64,000 nucleotides of DNA, taken from contig CABYMF010000002.1 of assembly GCA_902519955.1 (NCBI GenBank), positions 34,843 to 98,842 on the forward strand, written 5' to 3'. Under the pieces are notes generated by a model that saw only the letters and a program-made list of their open reading frames with translations, was not told the DNA's origin and ran no database searches. The translations under genes and the position numbers were made by a program. Shown here in pieces: positions 17,822 to 26,616 of this stretch. How positions within the stretch are numbered: position 1 is the first letter of the stretch; each line of letters opens with the position of its first letter. This DNA comes from an uncultured Bacteroidota bacterium (GTDB taxonomy: Bacteria > Bacteroidota > Bacteroidia > Flavobacteriales > Flavobacteriaceae).

Positions 17822-18730
17822 TTAAACTCTACTCTCTGCTACTATAAAATGTTCAAGTTTAAAAATATGATTTTCAGGTATGGTTCTACCAACTGGTGTA
17901 AAATATTTAGAATTCAGATCAGCTAATGTTTTATCTTCTTTTAAAGTAAAATTATTTTGAAATAGTAAGTCCCTAATTTCTCTAGCTGAGTAAAATGATA
18001 TCCAAGGTTCACCAACTTTAGCTGCTCCATCTGTAATAAATTTGATTGCTTTCTCTGGTTTTTGATAACCCATACCAAAACAGGCTTTTGGGTCTTCTTT
18101 AAAAAGTTTATTTACATAGGAAATAAAAATTTTTGAATTTAAATTAGGGTTTAATTTAGCCAGTTCTTCTAAAGTCGATTTAAGTGCTTCCTTTTCAATA
18201 TACTGAGATACTCCTTCAAGTGTATATAAAGTTGCTTTATTTCGATCAAATCCTTTATTCAAAAGTTGTTCTGAAAGAGACTGGTGATTAAAATCAACAC
18301 TAACATAAGTCACACTTTCCATATTAGGTGTCTTATCAGAAATTATTGAAAGTTTTCTTTCTTGAACTTCAGGCTGATCAACCTCAAATATTTTTAATTT
18401 GGATGGAAGTTTAAGACGATGAGCTCTTGAATCATAACCCGCTCCTAGTATAACATATTGTTCTATGCCATTATGGGTGCTTTCCTCAATTAGATCATCT
18501 ATAAATCGTGTTCTAGAAATTAAATGTTCATGCATTCCAGGTACAATTTTATCTCCTAACCAGACACTAAACTTATGTCCCATAATTTTTATCATACTTG
18601 CTCCAATTACAAATTTATCTGCATATGGGTCATATATAATGCGTTTGTTAGGTTTAGCTAGAGATTCAATCAATCGTTGTTTTGCAACACCTTGAGCTGT
18701 TCCATCTTTTCTAAATATTGAATTACTCAT
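17822..18730 (-). CDS. SAM-dependent methyltransferase (leucine carboxyl methyltransferase-like, TIGR00027 type)
   Basis: 302-residue class I methyltransferase. The segment YVILGAGYDSRAHRL near residue 95-110 is the SAM-binding motif characteristic of the LCMT/TIGR00027 family, followed by FEVDQPEVQERK and YTLEGVSQYI. Members methylate carboxyl or small-molecule targets, but bacterial substrates are mostly unknown. It converges with the glycerol operon across only 9 nt and is divergent from the DUF2834 gene with 108 nt between. No partner gene is evident. Confidence 0.85.
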   Translation of the reverse strand: MSNSIFRKDGTAQGVAKQRLIESLAKPNKRIIYDPYADKFVIGASMIKIMGHKFSVWLGDKIVPGMHEHLISRTRFIDDLIEESTHNGIEQYVILGAGYDSRAHRLKLPSKLKIFEVDQPEVQERKLSIISDKTPNMESVTYVSVDFNHQSLSEQLLNKGFDRNKATLYTLEGVSQYIEKEALKSTLEELAKLNPNLNSKIFISYVNKLFKEDPKACFGMGYQKPEKAIKFITDGAAKVGEPWISFYSAREIRDLLFQNNFTLKEDKTLADLNSKYFTPVGRTIPENHIFKLEHFIVAESRV

Positions 18731-18838
18731 TGTTAGTGTTTAATGATTTTTAGTTAATCTTACTTAAATTATTCTTATTAAATTAGAGAATAATTTTTAG
18801 AATAAAATTAAACCTTAAAGAACTTTATATAGATTATC

Positions 18839-19138
18839 ATGAAAAAAATATATCTTATTTTATGTATACTAGGTACCATATTCCCTTATTATAATTTGTA
18901 CATGTTTTTAAAATTCAATGATTGGGCTATGGATGGCTTCTGGAGTCTTCTATATGAAAATTATGCAGTCTCAATGATCTCATATGACTTGAGTTTTGCA
19001 GCAATAACATTTCTAATATATATAATCTATACATATTGGTCTAATCCAAAAAAAATATTTAGGTATATTCTACCTTTTTTTATTGGCTTTTCTTTAGCTC
19101 TTCCATTTTATTTATACGATACCCATCAATCTAATTAG
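18839..19138 (+). CDS. DUF2834 family small membrane protein
   Basis: 99 residues with about three hydrophobic helices, opening MKKIYLILCILGTIFPYY and containing the conserved FSFAAITFLIY-like middle helix (here DLSFAAITFLIYII). This matches the DUF2834 pattern as I remember it. Function unknown. It overlaps the small gene on the opposite strand by 8 nt at the 3' ends. Transcription probably starts in the 108-nt divergent gap. Confidence 0.65.
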   Translation: MKKIYLILCILGTIFPYYNLYMFLKFNDWAMDGFWSLLYENYAVSMISYDLSFAAITFLIYIIYTYWSNPKKIFRYILPFFIGFSLALPFYLYDTHQSN

Positions 19139-19319
19139 ATAATTCTCTTGTCTTTATCATTATACATGCACCAGTATTGATTAAGATTAGTGATACTGTT
19201 CCTATTAAAAAAAAATCTAAGTTTTCAGATTTTCTTATAATTGCTTCACCTAATATGCATAGCCCAGAGCTAAAAATTAAAATACCTAAAGTTCCTATAA
19301 TTGTATACTTATTAATCAT
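19131..19319 (-). CDS. Small two-helix membrane protein, hypothetical
   Basis: 62 residues, ATG start, two hydrophobic stretches (about 7-26 and 36-54) joined by a polar loop with ARG/LYS and Glu. No family recognised. Support for being real: it fills the only available space between the DUF2834 and M48 genes, has a transmembrane pattern rather than the random composition of shadow frames, and overlaps no other gene by more than 8 nt. Confidence 0.5.
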   Translation of the reverse strand: MINKYTIIGTLGILIFSSGLCILGEAIIRKSENLDFFLIGTVSLILINTGACIMIKTRELSN

Positions 19320-19359
19320 CTTTTATTACATTTAAAACTAAAATAACTAAATTCAATTT

Positions 19360-20616
19360 ATGACAACTCAATTTTGGTTTTTTATAATTATATCATTAGT
19401 AGTTTACAACTATTTGTTTTCAAATATTCTCGATTATATAAATCATAAAAATTGGAAAGATGAAATACCAAATGAATTAAAAGACTTTTATGATAAGGAA
19501 AAATATAAAACAGCAAAAGACTATGCTTTAAGTAAAAATAAAATTGGATTATTTTCAAGTTCAATAAGTTTTTTATTCATTATGAGTCTTTTACTTTTTA
19601 ATGGATATGGATTTATTGATCAACTAATCACTTCAGATATTTTAAAATCTCTTTTGCCTTTTAATATTCATTCAGGTTTTGCTCAATCTGGATTATTCTT
19701 TTTAATCCTATTTATATTAAATTCAATTATATCAATTCCTTTCTCATATTATAATACTTTTGTAATTGAAGAAAAATTTGGTTTCAATAGGACAACAAAA
19801 TCTACATTTTTTCTTGATATATTAAAGTCATTTTTGCTATCAATTCTTATTGGTGGTGCGCTTCTTTTTTTAGCATTATACTTATATGATAATTTAAATG
19901 ATGGATTCTGGCTATGGCTATGGATTGGACTCTCTTTTTTAATAATTTTTATAAATATGTTCTATGCAGACTTAATTGTACCAATTTTTAATAAACTTAA
20001 ACCACTAGATGATGGTGAATTAAGACAAAAAATTGAAAAATATTCAAAAGAAGTAGGATACCTTTTAAAAAATATATATGTAATTGATGGATCAAAAAGA
20101 TCTACAAAAGCAAATGCTTTTTTTAGTGGATTGGGACCAAGAAAGACAATTGCATTATATGATACTTTAATTGAAAAACATACAGAGGATGAACTGGTTG
20201 CTGTTCTTGCTCATGAGGTTGGACATTTTAAGAAAAAACATATATTCTCAGGATTAATTATGTCCATAATACAGATTGGTGTTATGACCTTCTTCTTTGA
20301 ACTATGTCTTAAACTTCCAGAGATTTCTCTTGCACTTGGAGGTTCAGCAGCAAGCTTTCATCTTGGACTTATTGGATTTAGTATTATTTTCTCACCAATA
20401 TCAATGTTATCTAGTATTTTAATGAATTATATAAGTCGAAAAAATGAGTTTGAAGCTGATGCATATGCAAAAGAAACATTTAATGGACAGGACTTATCTC
20501 TAGCATTAAAAAAACTTTCAGTTGACAGCCTTTCTAATATATATCCACATCCACTTTATGTATTCTTCCATTATTCACATCCCCCTCTTATTCAGAGATT
20601 AAGAGCTTTAAACTAA
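19360..20616 (+). CDS. M48 family metallopeptidase (CAAX prenyl protease 1 / Ste24-like)
   Basis: Inner-membrane zinc peptidase of 418 residues with about seven hydrophobic segments. HEVGH at 285-289 is the zinc motif, and NEFEADAYA further on supplies the third ligand Glu. The N-terminal layout, the EEKFGFNRTT segment and the FFSGLGPRKTIALYDTL stretch match Ste24-type CAAX proteases. Because bacteria lack prenylated CAAX proteins, the role is probably quality control of membrane or surface proteins. The next gene starts 3 nt after its stop, so they likely share a message. Confidence 0.92.
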   Translation: MTTQFWFFIIISLVVYNYLFSNILDYINHKNWKDEIPNELKDFYDKEKYKTAKDYALSKNKIGLFSSSISFLFIMSLLLFNGYGFIDQLITSDILKSLLPFNIHSGFAQSGLFFLILFILNSIISIPFSYYNTFVIEEKFGFNRTTKSTFFLDILKSFLLSILIGGALLFLALYLYDNLNDGFWLWLWIGLSFLIIFINMFYADLIVPIFNKLKPLDDGELRQKIEKYSKEVGYLLKNIYVIDGSKRSTKANAFFSGLGPRKTIALYDTLIEKHTEDELVAVLAHEVGHFKKKHIFSGLIMSIIQIGVMTFFFELCLKLPEISLALGGSAASFHLGLIGFSIIFSPISMLSSILMNYISRKNEFEADAYAKETFNGQDLSLALKKLSVDSLSNIYPHPLYVFFHYSHPPLIQRLRALN

Positions 20617-20619
20617 AAT

Positions 20620-21576
20620 ATGAAAAGACGAAATTTTATTTTTGATATATTTAGTATTAGTCTAATGTCTTCATTATCGACAAGACTCAAGGCTAAAAAT
20701 TTTAATTTTACTCCTATGGTTAGATCTATTTCAACATGGAAAACAACAGAAGCAAATCTTAAAGCGGGTTTATTGCTAGATAAGGGAATTGATGGACTAA
20801 CCGCAGCTGTTGAAGGTGTTGCTGTTGAGGAAGAAAACCCTAAAAATACAACTGTTGGATTTGGTGGAGCTCCAGATAGGACAGGAAAAGTAACACTCGA
20901 TGCATGCGTAATGAACCATCTTGGAGATTGTGGTGCAGTTGTAGCCGTAGAGAATATAGTTAATGTTGCTAGACTAGCTAAAGATGTCATGGAAAAAACA
21001 CCCCATGTAATGCTTGCTGGAAAAGGTGCGCATGATTTTGCCATTTCGGAAGGGTATAAGCAAACAGATCTATTAACAGAAAAGTCAAAAGAAGATTGGA
21101 AAAAATGGCTTGAAAGTGAGCAGTATAAACCAATTATTAATATTGAAAATCATGATACTATTGGAATGCTATGCCTCGATAAGAATAAAAATATTTCCGG
21201 AGCATGTACAACTAGTGGATTAGCGTATAAGATGAGAGGAAGGGTTGGAGATTCCCCAATAATAGGCTCTGGTCTATTTATAGATAATAAGGTAGGAGGT
21301 GCTGTAGCGACAGGCCTTGGAGAAGAAGTATTAAAAACTGTTGGATCTTTTCTAGTTGTTGAGTTAATGAGGCAAGGTAAGTCTCCTCATGAGGCATGTG
21401 AGGCTGCTGTTAAAAGGATTGTATCATCAAATTCTCAAGAAAATAAATTTCAAGTTGCATATATAGCAATGAACAAAGATGGTGACGTTGGTTCTTATAG
21501 TATTGAACCTGGATTCACATACATGGATTATTTTAAAGGAGAAAACAAAGAGAAAATTACCGAATCTGCCTTTTAG
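20620..21576 (+). CDS. N4-(beta-N-acetylglucosaminyl)-L-asparaginase (glycosylasparaginase)
   Basis: Ntn-hydrolase that cuts the GlcNAc-Asn bond of degraded N-glycoproteins. The 318 residues include the self-cleavage site HDTIGM with the nucleophile Thr180 at the new N-terminus. GRVGDSPIIGSGLF and ATGLGEE segments form the substrate pocket. The N-terminus MKRRNFIFDIFS has a twin-arginine-like pair followed by a hydrophobic stretch, so export through Tat is possible. Neighbouring sulfatase and peptidases fit a scavenging role for glycoprotein debris. Confidence 0.92.
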   Translation: MKRRNFIFDIFSISLMSSLSTRLKAKNFNFTPMVRSISTWKTTEANLKAGLLLDKGIDGLTAAVEGVAVEEENPKNTTVGFGGAPDRTGKVTLDACVMNHLGDCGAVVAVENIVNVARLAKDVMEKTPHVMLAGKGAHDFAISEGYKQTDLLTEKSKEDWKKWLESEQYKPIINIENHDTIGMLCLDKNKNISGACTTSGLAYKMRGRVGDSPIIGSGLFIDNKVGGAVATGLGEEVLKTVGSFLVVELMRQGKSPHEACEAAVKRIVSSNSQENKFQVAYIAMNKDGDVGSYSIEPGFTYMDYFKGENKEKITESAF

Positions 21577-22349
21577 GTCGAAAATATAGACTTCATCTTA
21601 TCCATTTCTTCTTCAGCTAACTTGGGATCAACTAGAATTCTACCACTATATTCATCAGTAATAATTTTCTGCCTTGAAGCAATTTCCATTTGTACTTGAG
21701 GAGGGATAGTAAAGTATGAGCCTCCTGATGCATTCCTTTCAATTGGGACTATCGCAAGACCATTTCTAACATTTGATCTAATTCTTTTGTAGGCAGCAAT
21801 AAGATGATCTTCAATTTTTTTCTCAAATTCTTTAGATTTCTCTAATAATGTTTTTTCTTCTTTCTCGGTTTCTTTAAGTATCTCTCCTAGCTCAGAATTT
21901 TTACTTTTTAAATGTGAATTTCTATCCTTAATTTTATCTTTAAGTTCATTACTAACAACAGTCTTACTCTCTATTGCTTCCTTATATTGAGCAATCTTTT
22001 TTTCAGATAGCTTAATTTCTAATTCTTGAAATTCTTGTTCTTTAACAATGGCATTATACTCTCTATTATTTCTGACCTTCTTAAGATCACCTTCATATTT
22101 TTTATGGGTTTCTTTTGAAGTTTTAATTGAATTTTCTTCAAATTTAATGCCATCTTGACTTTCTTTGATTTCATTCTCAAATCCTTCAAGTCTTTTGTTT
22201 AGTCCTTCAATTTCATTTTCAAGATCCTCAACTTCTAAAGGAAGTTCTCCTCTGATACTTCTTATTTGATCAATTCTTGAGTCTATTAATTGAAGATCAA
22301 AAAGAGCTCTTAATTTTTCTTCAACTGATGTTTCAACTTTTTTTGCCAT
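21573..22349 (-). CDS. CdsZ-like / C4-type zinc-ribbon family coiled-coil protein, without the zinc cysteines
   Basis: 258 residues, mostly a long antiparallel coiled coil rich in Glu and Lys (about 10-185), followed by the C-terminal ribbon part. In the family this ribbon has two Cys pairs; here the equivalent sites read NASGGSYFTIPPQ and TDEYSGRILVDP, so all four Cys are replaced, although the surrounding IPPQ and SGRILVDP are kept. The protein therefore probably cannot bind zinc in the standard way. The family has been tied to regulation in some bacteria; the role here is unclear. It is downstream of the Nif3-like gene with one base between. Confidence 0.85.
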   Translation of the reverse strand: MAKKVETSVEEKLRALFDLQLIDSRIDQIRSIRGELPLEVEDLENEIEGLNKRLEGFENEIKESQDGIKFEENSIKTSKETHKKYEGDLKKVRNNREYNAIVKEQEFQELEIKLSEKKIAQYKEAIESKTVVSNELKDKIKDRNSHLKSKNSELGEILKETEKEEKTLLEKSKEFEKKIEDHLIAAYKRIRSNVRNGLAIVPIERNASGGSYFTIPPQVQMEIASRQKIITDEYSGRILVDPKLAEEEMDKMKSIFST

Positions 22350-22350
22350 T

Positions 22351-23145
22351 TTAATAATACTTTACTGGGTTAACATTCTCTTTAGATAAAAGGAGCGTAA
22401 AATTAGGTAATTTTTTATTAAGAAATTCCTTTATTACAAATTTTATATGGTTTTCACTCTCGTAATGACCAATATCAACCAAAATAGCCTTATTGTCTGC
22501 TTCAAAAAAATTATGATACTTCAAATCTGATGTGATAAACGCATCAATATTAGAATCCAATGAGTTTTTTATTGCAAAACTTCCAGAGCCAACAACGATT
22601 GAGACTTTTGATATTTTTCTATTAAGTTTTTTTGTGTGCCTTATATACTTTAAGTTAAGCCTTTCCTTTAATAAGTCAAAAAAGACATCTTCATCTAACG
22701 ACTTATCTAATTGACCAATAACTCCCATTCCAGTATTTAGATTTTTAAGTTCAGTTTCTTTTGGAATAAGTGTTGAGAGGTAAGTTAATCCTATTTTTTT
22801 TGATAGAAAATAACTGATTCCCTCTGGATGATTATCAAGTGAAGTGTGAATAGCGTATATAGAGATATTATTCTTTACAGCCTTTATTATAGACTTTTGG
22901 ACATAACCTGAGTCTGGTGTTATTCTCTTTAAACCATTAAAAATAATTGGATGATAACTAATTATAAGATTGCAATCCTCTTTTATAGCCTCATCTACCA
23001 CATCAATAGTTGTATCTAATGTAATTAGAATTTTCTTAACTAAACTTTTAGGGTCTCCAACAATTAAACCAACATTATCAAAGTCCTCGGCAATAGATGT
23101 TGGCATCCATTTGTTTAGAATTTCGGCAATTTTACTAACTTTCAT
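22351..23145 (-). CDS. Nif3-like dinuclear metal centre protein
   Basis: 264-residue member of the Nif3/YbgI/DUF34 family, which forms hexamers with a two-metal site; it has been linked to GTP cyclohydrolase-like chemistry but its role is unsettled. The motif ISYHPIIFNGLKRIT carries a metal-binding His, with IHTSLDNHPEG and the C-terminal DIGHYESE supplying further ligands. It is the short form, close to E. coli YbgI length; many Gram-positive and Bacteroidota homologues carry an extra inserted domain of about 100 residues. A perfect -7 promoter box lies at 23164-23171. It is co-transcribed with the CdsZ-like gene. Confidence 0.9.
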   Translation of the reverse strand: MKVSKIAEILNKWMPTSIAEDFDNVGLIVGDPKSLVKKILITLDTTIDVVDEAIKEDCNLIISYHPIIFNGLKRITPDSGYVQKSIIKAVKNNISIYAIHTSLDNHPEGISYFLSKKIGLTYLSTLIPKETELKNLNTGMGVIGQLDKSLDEDVFFDLLKERLNLKYIRHTKKLNRKISKVSIVVGSGSFAIKNSLDSNIDAFITSDLKYHNFFEADNKAILVDIGHYESENHIKFVIKEFLNKKLPNFTLLLSKENVNPVKYY

Positions 23146-23163
23146 ATAAGAATAGTTTCATTG

Positions 23164-23171
23164 CAAATATA
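23164..23171 (-). promoter_or_regulatory. -7 promoter element of the Nif3-like operon
   Basis: Read on the reverse strand this is TATATTTG, an exact TAnnTTTG, 18 nt before the start codon. It lies in the 42-nt divergent gap shared with lpxK. Confidence 0.5.
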
Positions 23172-23187
23172 ATATTATCTTCCTCAG

Positions 23188-24213
23188 GTGAAAAAAATGA
23201 AATTTTTATTATATCCTCTTTCAGTATTTTACAGCATATACTCCTCTTTTAGAAATTTACTATTTGATATTGGAATAATCGACTCAATTGAATATAAAAT
23301 TCCAACAATTGGTATTGGTAATATTTCAACTGGAGGAACAGGAAAATCTATCATAGTTGACTACATTATCGAAAAATTTAAAACAAACAAAAAAATTACA
23401 ACTTTAAGTAGAGGTTATAACAGAAAAACAAGGGGCTATGTGCATGCCTCTGAAAGTTCAAACGCCTACGAAATTGGAGATGAACCATTCCAATTCTTTT
23501 CTAAACATCCTGAAATTAATGTAGTTGTTTGTGAAGATCGTAGAAAAGGAATGAATATTATTCTTGATAATTTACCAAGTACAGAATTGTGTATATGGGA
23601 TGATATTTTTCAGCATAGATTTGTGAAACCAGGCTTAATGATATTAGCAACCACTTTTCAATATCCCTTTTATAAGGATGAAATTCTTCCGATTGGAAAT
23701 TTAAGAGAGAATAAGGATTCTTATAAAAGAGCTGATCTAATTCTTGTTACTAAGTGCCCAGCTGATCTTAAGACAAAAGATAAAGATTCGTTTATAGAAT
23801 CTCTAAATCCAAAAGATAATCAAAAGGTTTTTTTTAGCACGTTAACATACAAACAAAAAATAAAATCTGATTTGGGTGAGATTAATATTGACACATTAGG
23901 TGAAAGGGAATTTATTTTAGTAACCGGAATAGTTAATTCATCATACCTTGTAAATTTTTTAAAAAGTAAAGACTTTAATTTTGAGCATTTAAAATATTCT
24001 GATCATTATAATTTTAACAAGATTTCAATTAATAAAATAAGGAAACTGTCCAATAATAAAATAATATTGACAACTGAAAAAGATTACGGAAGATTAAGCC
24101 CAAAGATTAATGACAGAGAAATCTACTACATAGAAGTGTCTATGAAATTTAATGCTGAAATGAATGAATTTAATTTTAACGAAACAATTTCAGAATATAT
24201 AAATAAAGATTAA
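23188..24213 (+). CDS. lpxK: Tetraacyldisaccharide 4'-kinase
   Basis: Membrane-associated kinase that phosphorylates the 4' position of the lipid A disaccharide, a late step of lipid A synthesis. 341 residues, with N-terminal membrane anchor helix and the P-loop GNISTGGTGKS near residues 45-55, then TLSRGYNRKTRG and the D-D-I-F-Q-H-R segment typical of LpxK. The start may be GTG 23188 or ATG 23197 three codons on. It converges with lipA and overlaps its 3' end by 4 nt. Together with WaaA in the window it shows a Gram-negative outer membrane with lipid A. Confidence 0.94.
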   Translation: MKKMKFLLYPLSVFYSIYSSFRNLLFDIGIIDSIEYKIPTIGIGNISTGGTGKSIIVDYIIEKFKTNKKITTLSRGYNRKTRGYVHASESSNAYEIGDEPFQFFSKHPEINVVVCEDRRKGMNIILDNLPSTELCIWDDIFQHRFVKPGLMILATTFQYPFYKDEILPIGNLRENKDSYKRADLILVTKCPADLKTKDKDSFIESLNPKDNQKVFFSTLTYKQKIKSDLGEINIDTLGEREFILVTGIVNSSYLVNFLKSKDFNFEHLKYSDHYNFNKISINKIRKLSNNKIILTTEKDYGRLSPKINDREIYYIEVSMKFNAEMNEFNFNETISEYINKD

Positions 24214-25124
24214 AGAATGTGTTTATGCGCTTTATATGAAGATCTAACTAAGGGCCCACTTTCTACATGTCTGAATCCCATTTCTTTTGCAATGATTTCA
24301 AACTCTTTAAATTCTTCTGGACTAACAAAATTATTCACTGGTAAGTGTTTCTTTGAGGGCTGAAGATATTGACCTAAAGTTATAACATCAACTCCAACTT
24401 TCCTGAGATCATTTAAAGTCTCCAAAACCTCATGTTTTTCTTCTCCAAGCCCTAACATAATACCTGACTTTGTTCTGTTTATTCCATTATCTTTTAAATA
24501 TTTCAACACATCCAAGCTCCTGTCATATTTTGCTTGAACTCTAACTTCTCTAGTTAGCCTTCTTACCGTTTCAAGATTGTGTGAAACTACTTCAGGTGCA
24601 ACTTCGATAATTCTATCAATATTTTCAGTTTCGCCTTTAAAATCAGGAATAAGTGTTTCAATAGTCGTTTTAGGATTTAAATCTCTTACAGCTTTGACAG
24701 TCTCGGCCCATATTAAAGAACCTCCATCTTTCAAATCATCTCTATCAACTGATGTCAAAACTGCATGTCTAACTCCCATTATATTTATTGATCTAGCAAC
24801 TTTAAATGGTTCAAATTCATCTGCTGGTAATGGGCTACCTGTCTGAACATTACAAAAGCCACAAGATCTTGTACATATATTTCCAAGAATCATAAATGTA
24901 GCAGTTCCTTCAGTCCAACATTCTCCCATATTAGGACAATTTCCAGAGACACAGATTGTATGAAGATTATTTTTCTCTACAGTAGATCTAAGTTCAGTAT
25001 ACTTTTTACCAATAGGGAGTTTAACACGAATCCAACTAGGCTTTTTAGTTCTGACATTGTTTTTAGTCTTTCTGGGTAAGCTCAGCTTTACCCATCCTTT
25101 ATTTACTGTTTTTGAAACTGACAT
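24210..25124 (-). CDS. lipA: Lipoyl synthase
   Basis: Radical-SAM enzyme that inserts two sulfurs into octanoylated lipoyl domains. From ATG 25124 it is 304 residues. Cys58-x4-Cys63-x5-Cys69 binds the auxiliary 4Fe-4S cluster, and Cys84-x3-Cys88-x2-Cys91 the SAM cluster; near the end RSSYKA holds the Ser ligand. A start further up at 25139 is possible by reading frame but would place the -7 box TATCTTTG (25129-25136) inside the gene, so ATG 25124 is preferred. It feeds pyruvate dehydrogenase among others (pdhB at 38427). Confidence 0.95.
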   Translation of the reverse strand: MSVSKTVNKGWVKLSLPRKTKNNVRTKKPSWIRVKLPIGKKYTELRSTVEKNNLHTICVSGNCPNMGECWTEGTATFMILGNICTRSCGFCNVQTGSPLPADEFEPFKVARSINIMGVRHAVLTSVDRDDLKDGGSLIWAETVKAVRDLNPKTTIETLIPDFKGETENIDRIIEVAPEVVSHNLETVRRLTREVRVQAKYDRSLDVLKYLKDNGINRTKSGIMLGLGEEKHEVLETLNDLRKVGVDVITLGQYLQPSKKHLPVNNFVSPEEFKEFEIIAKEMGFRHVESGPLVRSSYKAHKHIL

Positions 25125-25128
25125 CCTA

Positions 25129-25136
25129 CAAAGATA
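25129..25136 (-). promoter_or_regulatory. -7 promoter element just before lipA
   Basis: The reverse strand reads TATCTTTG, matching TAnnTTTG, only 4 nt before the lipA ATG. If used, the message would have almost no 5' leader. Confidence 0.4.
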
Positions 25137-25140
25137 CAAA

Positions 25141-26355
25141 CTAAATAAAACTAGTCAAAATATATCCTAGAGCAAAAATAGAAAGAAATAAAATTCCAGC
25201 AATACTGAGGATTCTCATTGATTTAGAGGGTTTGAGGGACTCAGGCATATTATTACTAACAACTAGTTTATAATTTAAAATAGCATAAAAAGGTGCAGTA
25301 ACAAAGGATAGAATAGTAGCTAATTCAACCAAAGCTCCCATTTCAGAAAGTAAATAATAAAATATTAACATTGTACCTACTGATAAAATAGAAATCCAGT
25401 GAAAATAATAGTCTTTGTTATTATTATTTGTTAATAATTGAGTAGCTCTTGACATAGTTCTTGGTGAAGCGTCTAAACAGGTGATAGTTGTACTAAGCAT
25501 TGTAGTAAAGGCACATATTGAAATTATTAGATAAAAACTATCTCCTAGATTAGATGTGTATAATTCAATTAACTGACCTGCAAATACACTACCAATATTA
25601 GAAAAACTAACTCCAGAATTGTACATAACTAAAGCGCCTAAACTCACAAAACAAATACCTAAAATAACAGTAAAAATGTACCCAACATTAAAATCAAATA
25701 GACTTTCTTTTTTAGAAATATTTTCATTTTTATTTTTTTCAATAGCCCAAATAGAGTGCCAAATTGATATATCAAGAGGTGCTGGCATCCAACCCATGAA
25801 AGCAACTAAAAAAACAAGACCAGTCCCTGTAGGAAAGACTTGTTTTAGATTTAATATTTCACTTGAGTTAAATGAAGCTACACCTGTTGAAAATACTGTG
25901 CTTACTGCTAGAATTAAAATTATGATTTTAATCATTTTATCTAAAAGCTGATATTTTCCAAATAATAAAATTAAATAACATCCAATTGTAATTATTAGGC
26001 TCCATACAACCATATTATCTGTCAGACCAAATAGACTTGAAGCAAGCCCAGCTGTTACAATTGTTACAGCTGTTTGGATTGTAAACATTGTTGCGACATT
26101 CAATATAAAGTATGTTACTAAGAAAATTTTTCCAACTTTGTAATACCCATCTAATAAGCTTTCACCAGTTGCCATTGCATACCTAGGGCCATATTGAAAA
26201 AATGGATATTTAAAAATGTTTACTAATATTAATGCCCAAATTAAACCCCAACCAAAGTCAGCTCCTGCTCGAGTAGACTGAACTAGATGTGAAACTCCGA
26301 TAGCAGCACCGGCAAAAAGTAAACCAGGTCCAAGTTTAGAGATTAATTTGATCAT
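25141..26355 (-). CDS. Nramp-like transporter, divergent, without the DPGN and MPH motifs
   Basis: 404-residue inner-membrane protein with about 11 helices, opening KLGPGLLFAGAAIGVSHLVQ, which aligns with the first helix of Nramp divalent-metal transporters. The usual metal-site residues Asp-Pro-Gly-Asn in helix 1 are absent (FAGAAIGVSH), and helix 6 reads GWMPAPLDISIW where typical Nramp has Met-Pro-His. Such Bacteroidota proteins are commonly annotated as divalent-metal transporters, but the substrate here should be left open. The gene overlaps the small Cys-rich protein gene by 4 nt and lipA starts 16 nt downstream. Confidence 0.8.
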   Translation of the reverse strand: MIKLISKLGPGLLFAGAAIGVSHLVQSTRAGADFGWGLIWALILVNIFKYPFFQYGPRYAMATGESLLDGYYKVGKIFLVTYFILNVATMFTIQTAVTIVTAGLASSLFGLTDNMVVWSLIITIGCYLILLFGKYQLLDKMIKIIILILAVSTVFSTGVASFNSSEILNLKQVFPTGTGLVFLVAFMGWMPAPLDISIWHSIWAIEKNKNENISKKESLFDFNVGYIFTVILGICFVSLGALVMYNSGVSFSNIGSVFAGQLIELYTSNLGDSFYLIISICAFTTMLSTTITCLDASPRTMSRATQLLTNNNNKDYYFHWISILSVGTMLIFYYLLSEMGALVELATILSFVTAPFYAILNYKLVVSNNMPESLKPSKSMRILSIAGILFLSIFALGYILTSFI

Positions 26356-26549
26356 TGAATATCATTAGCACATTCAGAGCTTGAAGGAATTTTTCCACAT
26401 ATGCCACAAGGTTCATCAGTTTTATTTAAAAAAGGGCTTTGACTAGCACAAGTACCAGAAAATTCTCCATTTTTTTTGAATATTAGTTTAATTGCAATAC
26501 CTGAAAAAGCAATTGCAATTAAACCAACAGATATTAGAAATATCTTCAT
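26352..26549 (-). CDS. Small membrane-anchored cysteine-rich protein
   Basis: 65 residues: an N-terminal membrane helix (about 3-24), then a short soluble tail with four cysteines, Cys34, Cys48, Cys51 and Cys60, including CGIC. I recall similar short proteins in flavobacteria with the pattern GTCAS..PFLNK..xxCxxCGK, of unknown function. The Cys spacing would suit a metal or Fe-S site, which is inference. It is translationally coupled (ATGA) to the Nramp-like transporter, which makes a shared role plausible. Confidence 0.7.
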   Translation of the reverse strand: MKIFLISVGLIAIAFSGIAIKLIFKKNGEFSGTCASQSPFLNKTDEPCGICGKIPSSSECANDIQ

Positions 26550-26616
26550 TGGACAAAGCTATAAAAAAATCGTAATTTTAGCTGTGCTTAACTTAATTTT
26601 GAATATTAAGTTTTAT

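Noticed and set aside
20613..21044. 143-residue reading frame opposite the glycosylasparaginase
   Set aside because: It lies wholly within a well-supported gene on the other strand, has biased Ser/Thr/Pro composition and no motif.
26476..26616. N-terminal extension of the TonB-like lipoprotein
   Set aside because: Antisense to the small Cys-rich gene start and not signal-like; a proper lipoprotein signal starts at 26617.
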